DNA of 64,000 bases. Source: Viridothelium virens (lineage: Eukaryota > Ascomycota > Dothideomycetes > Trypetheliales > Trypetheliaceae). The stretch lies in the NCBI GenBank assembly GCA_010094025.1, contig ML991778.1:434001-498000 (forward strand). The letters run 5' to 3'. The notes beneath the pieces were generated by a model. That model had not been told where the DNA came from. It ran no database searches and saw nothing but the letters and a program-made list of their open reading frames with translations. This document shows positions 37,836 through 48,319 of this stretch, one piece after another. Made by a program: the position numbers and the translations under genes. Numbering within the stretch: position 1 is the stretch's first letter; the number at the start of each line of letters is the position of its first letter.

Positions 37836-40800
37836 TCCAAATCGCTGCGTTTGGAGATAGGGTGCTGGGACCAGAACGATGGGAGGTAGCTTTGAAAGTC
37901 TTCGATGCTGAATTTTGAACAATTAAAGGTGAACACTTCAGATTGTCTACCCGGCTCTCTCGACGCAAATTCGTTCCTAAATACCTGATCTCAATCCTGG
38001 TGAAGTCTTCTTTTCGGCCGATGTGGGCTCTCAAGGTTAGCGTTCTGAATCAGTATGAATTAAATGGTAAGCCGACGATATTGTGCCCAGCCGCAGCCTC
38101 ATTGTTGGGCTGCAAGTGCCGAAAGTGGTATACTCAGACCCCCAGTTTACAGCCCTGGTTTAAGATTACAGCAAAACCGGCTCCACGCGGATAACCCTTG
38201 CGTCCGAAGCGATAGGCTAGGTTAGGCAGCGAGTAGATCTTGCCGCAGCGAAATGAAAATCCCGAGGGGTAGGCAACCGAGCGCAACGTGTTTTCAAGCT
38301 GAGGTGTTAACCGAGCCTGCGTACTATATGTGGTACGGATGAGCCACGAAATATGCCGATTGGCCAGGTCATGATGACGATGTTCGCCATCTGCTACATG
38401 CAAGTGGTTGACATGACGCGTCTGCGTAGAACAAAATTTTTGTCGATGGAGCGGGATACAGAATGGAAGATGGAAGATGGAATATGGAATATGTACGAGC
38501 AAGGAAGCGCGACTAGTGCGGCTGGGAAGTTGAAGATCACACCTTGCCTAATGCGGTATCGCATTCCTCTGGCAATGGCGGCCCGAAGCCGGCCTCCCCG
38601 TGCGACAGTCCCAACCCTAGCATTACGAAGTCCTGTTATCAGTGTATGCACGTTCCTGAAGAATACGAGGATCATATGGTATTAGTCGAAATACTGATTT
38701 CAGATACGCGCTGCTATGGCAACGAAGTTCATCGCCTTAGTATGGCCCTCGAAATAGGATTCCTCGGTGTTAACCTCATTAGGATATCCTACAAACCGCA
38801 AACGCGGGTAAGAAAGCGTTGATCCCGGAAGCACACTGGACTGATTATGTCGGATCGCTCTGACATGACTGCGGGTTGGTGAAGTCGGCATCTGGGTTGT
38901 CGTCTCGGGAATGGAGAGAAAAACCACCAATCGTAAAGTATGACTAGCTTCCGTGCGGCAGCTTCTCTACCTGCACAAATGAGACTGTGATTCCCTGGAA
39001 AGATGGCAGAAACTCGCTTGGCTTGGAGTACCAACGAACAATCATTGCCACGTGCTAGATGCAGGGCTACTATGCGAGATACTACAGGCCCAAGTATGAC
39101 TTGAAGAGCTGGTAAGTGCTTCTAGACGAGAGCTAGTCGAATCCGTGGTGCTTTGAGTTCACTCCCATGAGCCGCCACACATACAAGAATCTGGTCGTAT
39201 TAGAGGCTAAGACCGTCCATCGTAGAGTATGTAACTGCGATTTCATGAGACACTGAAAACTCATAAATATCCTCGCGTGCTCTAGTATGAACAATAGGAG
39301 AAGATAGCAAGAAGTGACCGAGGTCCTCAGGTATACGCAGAGCAAAAGCATTTTACTCGAGTTCCATCGAGATGTCACTCAGGCCTTGCATCTCTCTTCC
39401 CTCTTGTTCACAGTACTTGCAAGTATCAGAAATTTGGCCGTGTCAAGCAATCATCGACCAACTTTGCCAATCTCGGATGGGGAAACGAATACCTTGCGGG
39501 CTACCCCGTTGAGCCGAGATCTTGTGTATCCAGATCTGGTCTTTCCTCCGGCTTCGGATCCATCCGAGCTCTCGCACTCACTGATCCACATTGCATCGCA
39601 GGGCAGTATGACCTTCTTCATCTACATCTCAGAAAGGACAGGCGTGCATTACCGACGTGACTTACCGCAAGCTTACGGCAATGTCAGAGATCGCTACAAT
39701 GATTCTGCAGGCCCCTTGATTAGGCAACCCAGAGTGATTGCCGTTAGCATCTCCCGTAGAACATACTTCGAAAACGTAAGTTTCTGATTGAGACAAGATT
39801 TGGGATAACATAGCTACCAACCATGCTAGAGCAAACTCGGCTGAATGGTAACCTTACCCTGGGTACAGAGAGAATGAAGAGGTAGGAGCCGCAGCAAAGA
39901 AGATCAGCGAAGTTAAAGTGGAAGCCTGTAAAGGGATTGAATGGGAAGGGAGAGAAGTATGCGGCAGATATACAGTAATCAATACATACAAACCAAATTC
40001 TTTCAAAGACGAAGCGTGCTGAGCAATGTCTCTTCCAGATAATAGTCTTAGAATAGACATTCTGATATCATCTCGTGCGTTCTGTTGTGGAAGATTTCCA
40101 CACATTGTGCTGTACTTGCATGTCATCGTGTTAATGCATATCTATACGGCTCCAAATGACTTAGCGGCTCGAGTACTGGTCAAAGTAGCTCTCCTGAGAA
40201 TCAAGGGTGGAGGAATGCGTGATTAATGTATAAAGAAAAGCCCGCCGCTGGAATACGATTATAGTCATCTTAGCCCATTATCTTACACGTCCCAGTAAGA
40301 GAAAGATCCAAGTGTACCTAGCTCGTAGTAAGCTAGGTGACCAGTGACCGACCTTTGGCCGTGGACATCAAAATCTTAGATGGGTCAGGAATGCTATGGC
40401 TTAAATCTCCTATTGGACTAGGTCGCCTCTGATCAGTCGCAGAAGTTGTTTGTATAAGACCTGCCCCCTTCAAGCCTTATTTCGTTGACGATGGTAAATT
40501 GTGAAAAGTCCGGGTCCTCGGGCTAAAGGATCGATCCTCAGCAAGGAGAGCGGTTGGTGCATTCGTATACGGTCCATCCATGTAGCCGGCCATTACCCTC
40601 TGGATGCGAGAGGTAACAAATGCCTACCGAATGCGCTAGCGGTACATCAGTGGAAATGATCTCCATGGTTCTGGATATCTTCTTCGGTGACCTCATGGAC
40701 CTCTGGTTCATATATGACACCCACGTTGGAGGAAGCAGCAGCTTGTATTAGAGTGCACGAACAGTCAACAATGGTATCAGAAATAGGTTCAGCGAGCCTA

Positions 40801-41524
40801 GCTAACCCAGCTCCTCTCTCTCGGGCTCTGCACCATCTACATCTAGCCCTGCATGGGATGCAGATCAGTTTGTGTGAAGCCGTTCTCCTTTGTGTATTCG
40901 TTCCTTGCTTGGATTCAGTATTGAAGATTTTGTGGATATATCGAGTGAGCGTTTGAATAAGCACGTCAGTAGCAATAATTATCTTCGCACCAGGGCGACG
41001 CAACGCGAGCTCCGGGCACACCGTGGGTGATACCGGCCGAAATATAATCCTTCCCACTACCGATAGCAGCAGGTTTAGCTTTCTCACGGCCAGAAAGGCC
41101 GTAATGGAGGCCACAGATGGGTGGTGTTGGCCAACTGAAGGGGCAAAGGGGGAGAGTTGGCGGCGGAGGCCGGCCGGATGAGAGACTGCGACAGGGTTTT
41201 AGCGGAAAACGCCGTACCGTATGACGTCAAAAATAGGAGACGACTGAGGCGCTGTCCGACGACGGCCTAAAGTGTTTTAACCATGGAGACAGATTCAAGG
41301 ACAACAGAAAATATTAGAGTTTGAGCACCCACCGTCGCACAAAATTGCCCACCAGCTGTCGAAAATGCCAGTTGCTGCAAGCGTCTTTCTTCCTTTCGAA
41401 ACGAGTTGCTGATATAATGTAGCTTCCTCTGTGTTACCATGCAGGTTGCTTGTCAGAATACACTCGTAATTCATCTTTTAGATAGAGATATCTTTACGAC
41501 TGGGCCTGCTGGTCGGACCCAATC
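37836..41524. other. Gene-sparse 3.7-kb stretch, no gene seen
   Basis: Two open frames of about 155 codons occur (39314-39787 plus, 40647-41114 minus) but show no recognisable motif, and frames of that size are expected by chance in 64 kb. The region separates the O-methyltransferase from the second subtilase. No transposon ends, tRNA or structured repeats were seen. Confidence 0.5.
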
Positions 41525-43244
41525 ATGCTTTCATTAGCTTTGTTTCTTCTTCTAAATCTATGTAATGCTACAGAGCTCTCACGTCTAGAGAAAAAGACTC
41601 TTGCTCCGTATTACAGCGCAGACCAAGATCCAGTGCCCAATTACTATGTTGTCCGTCTAAATCAAGGTTATACGCTTAAGAAACATTTTCGGTTCTGTAG
41701 AGCTGATCTATCGAAAACATGTCCTGACTTTGAGGAGCTTCCCGCATTGCGAAGGTAGGTGAATAGGTATTGTTTTAAGAGTACTAATTAATGCTCAGTA
41801 ACAGTTATCGCGCGCAGCTAGATAATAATACGATGAGTCTAGTCCGTACCGATCCTGGAATTGAATATGTCGAGCAAGACCACTACATTGTTACATCAGT
41901 TTCTATGGACAAGGTGGAGCATGAGACCTACGGTTTTCCTAATCTATCGGCCGTATCCCACCCCAAACGTCGACCTACAGAAACCATCAAATATGCGCCT
42001 TGGAACGTTCGGATGATCACAACTCCAAAAAAATTAAAACTGGATCCTCGTACGCTAGCTTCTGTGAAAATGTTAGAGAATCGAGGCAGAGGGGTGAATG
42101 CGTATGTTATGGACACAGGTAAGAGTGCGAACTCCCCAAACACTCAAGTCTGTAGAGTTTGACGGCTTTTGGAGGTGTAAGAATTACGCATGAAACTTTT
42201 CAAGTATGAAGGCCCGTGTCCAAATATTACGTCTAGTTAATGAACTGGGAAAGGGTCGCGCATCAAACTTCATGGGTCAAACGATAACTCCATACTGCTC
42301 AGGAAGTCAGTCCATGAATGATATCGATGGTCACGGCACTGCTGTACGTTGGAGTGAGTGGCGATCTATTTTCACAGGATGCTAACAAGTCTCAGGTTGC
42401 AAGTATCCTCGCTGGGTCGGGAGGATTTGGCATTTCATTTGCTAACATTATTAACGTCAAGATATGGTGCCAAAGACGCGCCGCAATTTCTTCAATGGCT
42501 AAGGCAATCTCGGACATTACAGCTGAACATCAAACTAATGTTCGACAGCGACCAAGTTGGTTTAAAGGCTCAATTATCAACCTGTCTTCACAAACGCTGA
42601 CATTTTCACCAACGTTAAGAGACGCGGTCGCAGCAGCAAGCGATGCCGGAATTGCGGTACTGGTATCAGCTGGCAATGAGTAGGTCAACATTCTCGCTCT
42701 TTGATTCTCTAATCCAATGCAACAACAGTGGACAACCAGCGTACGCTGGGGGACACCTTTGTCGCTTGCCCACCACGATATGTGTTACGTCTTGCGATAG
42801 CGATTACAGTTTGTCTTCCTTTGCAAATCATGGTGTTGCAGTCGATATCATTGCACCGGGCGGAGATGTGCCCGTTGCAACTCCAGAGGACGATGAGAGT
42901 GTCGGTGGAATTCGTGGTAAGTTCATATGAGACATGAACGTTTCACATCAAGGCACTAGCTTATAAGCTAAGGTACATCATTCGCCGTTCCGATCGTTGG
43001 AGGCGTCCTTGCGACTTTTATTGGAAACGAGGACCTCATCACGGACTTGAGAACAACCCGTCAGCGATTATTCGATAATGCTCTCCGTGATGTTATTGGC
43101 CTTGAGGCAAGGAGCACAACTCCAAACCTTTTGGTCAATATACCAACCAATCGTCTTATCTGGCCTAGCGGACTTCCTTATGTCGGTGCCCCTGCGAGTA
43201 GTAGGCAGTGTTCGTCCTTTCCTGGGTGCTTGAGACCGAGCTAA
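41525..43244 (+). CDS. Subtilisin-like S8 protease, secreted, 470 aa
   Basis: Seven exons (41525-41754, 41799-42118, 42175-42203, 42254-42343, 42396-42679, 42729-42916, 42973-43244) join in frame, with several splice points falling inside catalytic motifs. The protein has a signal peptide (MLSLALFLLLNLCNA) and a propeptide with YYVVRLNQGYTLKKHF. The triad is Asp182 in YVMDTGVRITHETF, His220 in DIDGHGTAVASILAG and Ser383 in RGTSFAVPIVGG; oxyanion Asn317 lies in SAGNDGQPA. The fold is complete, so an active secreted protease is likely. It is a distant paralogue of the S8 gene at 33872-35431; their intron positions differ. The C-terminus beyond residue 430 is variable. The introns (44-56 nt) are among the shortest in the window. 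Confidence 0.88.
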
Positions 43245-44484
43245 TCCGTACAATACGATCCCACCTGCCCGGCTCAGCATGAACATTGGTAAAGAGTCTA
43301 GCAGAATGAGGTCAGACGTGGAATGTAAGGGCTGGCAGGAATTGTGTACAGTTATCTGAGCAGAATAAAGCCGTCTTCAGAAGATAGTTATCGCCGCATT
43401 TACTAGAAGAACTTCATCCCCACCTGCTAAAACGGATACTGACTGGTTTTCTTAAATAATAGTTCTGCAACCGTACTATCTGAATCATGATTCAAGCGCT
43501 TTCTCGCTAACATCCAGTCGTTATTTAAACATTTGAACCAGCTAGCTTATTACTAGCTACAGGAGAAAATCATGCAAGTACACGATGCAGCACGGCTCGG
43601 TTCTGTAATGAGTAGATTTTTTGGGAGCAGGAGACATGTGATCAGCTAACAATGATGAGAGAGGATCATAACTCTTTTTTAACTCTTCTGCGCTTGGAGG
43701 TATCTCATAAAATGGCATTCTAAGCCTTATCTCTACAGGTGTGTACACATTGCAGTGTGATCAACAAAGCTTGGACCTAGCGAGGTCTGAGCTCTAGAGC
43801 AATATAGATATCTGGAAACTTCATGTAGTCACCAAATTGTACTAAACCACATGCATTGCCTCCCCGCTACGTGGCACTTGTTCAAGGACAGATCTTTAAT
43901 GGTGCTATTACCTCAGTCTTCTTGGTTCGATGCTTGAGCTCTTTGTCATCCGCATTTGCCCGCCCGTGGGTCGTAAACTTGTGGCTTTGCAATTACCAGG
44001 CTCGCTCTAACAACGCAACGCAGAGATTATGCGAATACTTCTTAGTCTGCAACGCCCTTAACGTAGCTTAAGACACAAATGTACCGTATCCTGGGGTACA
44101 AATTGTATCACGAGACTTGCCTGTATCCTGGTCTACTTCTCATTCGGCCTGTCGCGAGAGGACGGCACTTTACAGGGTATTGTAGCGCGAACATCCCCCA
44201 GGATTGCAAGACAGGGTCCATGGGTACATCCGATGTTTCAGTTTGTTATTACTGTAGAGTATTTGACAGATTGAAGAGCTAGACAAGCGAGTCAGCCCTA
44301 TAAGAACATTATGAGTGATACTCTCTGGCGAATGGAAGTCAACGTTGATTCTTTTACTTTTCATTCGTTCTACCACATGGCAAAACCTTCATTACATGCA
44401 TCTAGCATCTGGCCAGTTACATACACAGAGTACGCCGCACTCATCCTCAAGAGGAAAGGGAACATGGTATCATCGAGTCACATC
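43245..44484. other. Intergenic, 1.2 kb, no gene seen
   Basis: This lies between the 3' ends of the second subtilase (plus) and the BIM1-like gene (minus), a convergent arrangement. No supported gene, repeat or RNA was seen. Confidence 0.55.
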
Positions 44485-45274
44485 TTACAAAAGCGCGAAG
44501 CCAGCCGCGCCCGCTACCGTAACAAGACCCCATTCAGCCACCCGCACCAGCCCTGCGGCACTGCTTGGTTGGGAGCTCGAGGATGAGGACGAAGATGAAG
44601 ATGAAGGTGAGGCCGAGCCAGAGGCCGAAGAGGAGACAGCGGTTCCGTCGCCGGTGCTATTGGCCATGGTGGTTTCGGTGGCGCCCTGGAGGGGCTGCGA
44701 GGTGACGTGGGTGCTGTTCATACAGTTCTGGCTGTAGGCAGTAGAATCGAGTGGTGTGTTTGTGAGGGTGACGTCTGCGCACTGGAATGAAGCATTGCGT
44801 TAGCACTTCCGAGCTCAGGTGATTTTAAAGATCGAGGGGAGAGAAGTGGAGGAAAGACGGATCACGTACGTTGTACAGCCCACCTGGTCCATCGTCGCCA
44901 TTCGTAACAACTTGGATTGTGGCGTTCATGCCGTCTGTCATGTTGAGGCCGGAGGGGAGGTCGACCATGCCGAGACAGAAGTTGTTCAGCCCATTCACGT
45001 GGAAGGTGGGCACGAGGATGGTGTCGAAGTTGCTTCCTGGGTCATTGCCCATGCCGAGAAGGACCTGCACGTTTGTCGAGATGTGACCCATGTCGAGCTG
45101 GATAGGGCCACCGACGGGCCACATGGTGCGGTTGGGTGAGACATTGTTTTGGCCACCGCAGGGGAATGTAGGTAGTGTGTCCTCGTCAAAACCTCTGGCA
45201 GCGGGATAGTTGAGTTTGAAATGTGCAGACGCAAGAGGGAGGAGTGCGAGTAAGGTGGCTTTAAGAGACATCAT
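44485..45274 (-). CDS. BIM1-like (X325) copper-binding GPI protein, 233 aa
   Basis: Exons 45274-44870 and 44781-44485 join in frame (GLYN then CADVTLTN). A signal peptide (MMSLKATLLALLPLASA) is followed at once by His18, so the mature protein begins HFKLNYPAARGF. This N-terminal histidine brace is typical of the LPMO-related X325 family that binds Cu(II) without oxidising polysaccharide. A second conserved His (64) lies in LDMGHISTNV, and NCMN and CAD supply disulphide cysteines. A Ser-rich stalk and a hydrophobic tail (VAEWGLVTVAGAAGFALL) fit a GPI anchor. In Cryptococcus, BIM1 helps Ctr1 take up scarce copper; the neighbouring ctr and reductase genes suggest the same role here. There are two in-frame ATGs in tandem at the start; either gives the same mature protein. 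Confidence 0.88.
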
Positions 45275-46550
45275 GAATGAAGCTTGGGGAGAAGAGATAC
45301 GGTGACCAGGTGAATTGTTCAGAGCAATTGGGTGCTGTAGAGAAAGCTTGGCTGATGTCAAAGCACAGGACAAGCTTAAACACAGAATGCTGTATGCAAG
45401 GAACAGAAAACGGAATGGAAGATGGAGAAATGAGTTAATTGGAGACCGAGAAACAATACTTCACGTGGGGACACCCGAAGCTTTATGGCGGAAAGAACGC
45501 GAGCTGGGACAACATTCCGCAGACTGCAGCGGCTGCCATGATCCGACCTAGACCCCTTCCTGTAGGCTTCCTGTAGGCTTTCTGGTAGGCCGTCCTTCGG
45601 TGCTTCGAAGTGAGCACCGCGTGCGGATCAAACAATTAGGTTGATTCTGTTCCGTTTCATTGTGTCACCCGCGAATCTAGCCATTCCATGACCTCCTTCG
45701 CCTCGTCACCACCTGCTGTTCCAGGAGCCCAAACCTGCTCTTCCACTACGGATAGTTGGCTGTCCGCTAGAGGATGCAAGTTTGCCGGCGGTGATGCCGA
45801 AAGAGAGGATCACCGGAGGCATGTTTTGAAGGGTTACAGCGACGGGGGACATGACTTCCCGGCGGCTGCTGTAGTAGCGAAATCACGTAGTGATCGGCTT
45901 CCTGACGGATTCTCGCCTCCGCCATTGCTGGTAAGATGCATGTATGTATTTGTGAGGCAGAATGAGAAGGTTTCTGACCTGCAGGGCAAAAGGCGGTGGT
46001 TGGATTTGGGCAGCGCGCTAAAACGGTAGACGCCGTCTCATAGGTTCCAACCGCCGTCGGTCTTGGCATCTATATACCAGCCATGTGTAGCAGACCCATG
46101 CATGCCCTCCTAACTCAAACTGCCGGATGCGGGATCAAGCACACAGATTTACGGAGTACAAGGCAGTCGGTCCAGGGTCATTGGAGGATGAGGCGAGCAG
46201 CCCGGAGGAGCTCGGTCTTAGAGTTCGGCATACAAGGCTCGAGGTCAAAGGCTGTTTGACGCGTGTTTGATGCATTCAGGGCTGGTTTGGGAAACCAGTC
46301 CGTGGTGTACGGTAGAGTTTCCTTAGCCACGGAAAACTATCAGGGTACTTGGGAACCAAGCGGCAGGAACGTGGAAGGCTTGTGTACACGATACTCTGCA
46401 GAGCCTAGACTTGGGAGTGTCCTGAATTTTGACATTTTTCGTAAAAGTTATTAATTTGTACATAAATCAACGCAATCAAAATTCGTAAAGCTTGCTCATC
46501 GCCCAGCCGAGCATATAATAACACCGCGCTAACTTCAGGATATCGTCCCA
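45275..46550. other. Intergenic between BIM1-like and ctr genes
   Basis: This 1.3-kb stretch is the BIM1-like promoter and the ctr 3' flank. It contains a tandem 11-bp repeat (CTTCCTGTAGG, 45556-45577) and two sequences like the Mac1 core: TGAGCACC at 45611-45618 and CTTGCTCA at 46491-46498. No supported gene was seen. Confidence 0.55.
45611..45618 (-). promoter_or_regulatory. Possible Mac1-type copper element upstream of BIM1-like gene
   Basis: TGAGCACC reads GGTGCTCA on the gene's strand, 337 bp before the start codon. It differs at the first base from the TGTGCTCA element I recall for the A. fumigatus copper regulator AfMac1. A single short match is weak evidence on its own. Confidence 0.3.
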
Positions 46551-47206
46551 CTAGACCATCGCTGTTCCCTGCGAGATCCTGCCGAGAGCCAGCTCGCCCA
46601 GGAAAGTACCACCAAGAACAGAAAGGAAATAGCCAACATTCATAGTCATGACAGCAAGCATACTAATTCAAATCAGCCATGGGAATCGACATGACGAGTG
46701 GTTCACACTTACAGGAGATATCCGATGGTGACAATGGTAGTCATGAGAAGTGCTCGTAGAGGGTCTACTGTAAGCCTGAAAGGCTGAATTGGAGTGTGGT
46801 GCCTTTCAACTATGCGAACGCCCTCTTCGATACCATTCACAGAAATGACGGCATCTTTGGCATCGTCATGAGCGCGGATGTTTTCGGCATCGGTGCGCTT
46901 GCCAGCGACAGTAACGTATTTTCGTTGTGCGGTTTGATTTCTCCAGTAGTGCTCAGCGTAATGCTTGGCGGCGAAGAGGCCTCGGAAGATGACGGCGAGG
47001 ATGATCAAGAGAATACAGGTTCCAGCGTAGGAGCCTGTGGAGGTTGGTGTAAGTTGCATAGTCCATAGCGATGTGTCTTGGGCTTGGAAGAAGGTCATCT
47101 GCATCATTGCCATATCCATTGTGGTCGTGCCGCTCATGCCCATGCCGTCTGATGTCGACGAAGGCATGCTGGAGGATGTAGTCATGCTCATTGAACTCAT
47201 GTCCAT
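46551..47206 (-). CDS. Ctr-family copper transporter, 201 aa
   Basis: Exons 47206-46713 and 46662-46551 join in frame (GYLL then MLAVM). The extracellular N-terminus is rich in Mets motifs (MDMSSMSM, DGMGMSG, MDMAMMQM), which collect Cu(I). The first span begins GSYAGTCILLIILAVIFRGL. The second contains the M166-x3-M170 selectivity filter (MLAVMTMNVGYF), split by the intron, and the third the GGTFLG packing motif (G183-x3-G187). This is the standard layout of a trimeric high-affinity Cu(I) importer of the plasma membrane or vacuole. The start at 47206 is the first ATG of the Mets segment. It is divergent from the reductase over 1.1 kb and head-to-tail with the BIM1-like gene. Confidence 0.92.
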
Positions 47207-48319
47207 CTTGGAGTGTATACAGAGAGGCACAGTGTAGAGATTGACCCAATGAGATGATGTGTTTGCGATGCGGTTTGGCTACAACGGGTAAATGTGATAG
47301 GAATTGGGGAATTTTAAGGAAGCAAAGGTCGCAGAGCAGGGAGTCTAAGGAGTTGCGTTGATATGAGAATGTTACTTGACGGAGGAGAAGAAGGACAAGT
47401 CGAAGACAATTGGAGTCTCAACCATGTGGAGAAAATGTTTTGAGGACGAACACGCGAGAGACGGTAGAGCAGATCGAACAGAACAAAGTCTAATCCGCTG
47501 TTTGGGAGAGTGGACAAGCTGTAGGACCCTCGTGGGTACTGTGCTTGGCGAGCCTTACCCAAACCTGGCGGTTGGTCCGATGGTGTGGGCTTGCTTGGAG
47601 GAGTGCGCAATCGACCAGCTTACGTGCAGCAGATCGTTGGTGACAGCCATGGATTATTCTTCTGGGCAGGGCTAGGTTTGCTGAAGTGTCGGAGTAAACA
47701 CAGCCATGCATGATTTGAGCAAGTTGAGCACGTTGAGCACATTGACCGCATTGAGCGAATTGAGCAAGATCTTCCGCCGCTCCTTCCTTCGGAAAAGCGG
47801 GTCCGCGGCTCTTCGGCCAATGGCGAGGCAGGAAACCTGCTCATATCCTCGCACGGCAGCGTCCAGACCCAGACGCTTGACTACTGGCGGCGCGGACGGT
47901 GTCGGGCAGGCAAGGGTCTCGTGGTTGCCGTGTTTCTGCAGCTCTCGAAACAATGGTCAATCCATCCCAGCTACGGAGGAGGGGAATGTAGAAAGGTACC
48001 TAACTCAAACTACCAAACTGCCTATTCGAATCAAGCTTTCCTTTCCGTCCCTCGTCTGGATTGTACCGCTTTTTTTTCAGTTTTGTATCCTGATTCTATT
48101 CTCCCTCAGTGCTTCGAGGTGACGAACACTCTCAACTTTTAATGCAAAACCTTTCTTGTGGACGAATGACTGTAAGAGCTGGACGACTCTTTAAAATCTC
48201 TTAAATCCTTCTTTTGATAAGAAGGGAGAAAAACATTGAGAAGATAAAAGTTTTTATAGTCCGTACCGACTTTTCAAATCTCCGCCTGTTTTCTAGATTC
48301 CAAGACAGCAGTTGCGAAT
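47207..48319. promoter_or_regulatory. Divergent promoter of ctr and metalloreductase genes
   Basis: About 1.1 kb separate the two start codons. Its centre carries six tandem 9-bp units resembling the Mac1 element (listed separately), plus a solitary TGCTCA core near 47839. A 138-codon open frame (47706-48122) overlaps the array, but its Leu-Ser-Thr repeat simply reflects the 9-bp period, so I do not call it a gene. Confidence 0.6.
47715..47768. repeat. Six tandem 9-bp Mac1-like units, consensus TTGAGCAMR
   Basis: Six uninterrupted units start every 9 bp from 47715. Four contain TTGAGCA exactly, one reads TTGAGCG and one is diverged (TTGACCG). On the other strand the core is TGCTCAA; unit 3 contains TGTGCTCA and units 1 and 6 contain CTTGCTCA. 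I recall TTTGC(T/G)C(A/G) as the yeast Mac1 site and TGTGCTCA for A. fumigatus AfMac1. The array lies 509 bp from the ctr start and 552 bp from the reductase start. The repetition is certain; copper regulation is inferred. Confidence 0.7.

Noticed and set aside
39314-39787. 157-codon open frame on the plus strand
   Set aside because: No recognisable motif, no convincing flanking exons, and a few frames of this length are expected by chance in a window of this size.
40647-41114. 155-codon open frame on the minus strand
   Set aside because: A hydrophobic N-terminus looked briefly promising, but no family pattern or exon chain could be built, and the length is within chance.
47706-48122. 138-codon frame with a Leu-Ser-Thr repeat overlapping the 9-bp array
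   Set aside because: The peptide repeat follows from the 9-bp DNA period. The frame lies in a divergent promoter and its remainder shows no motif, so a regulatory reading is more economical.
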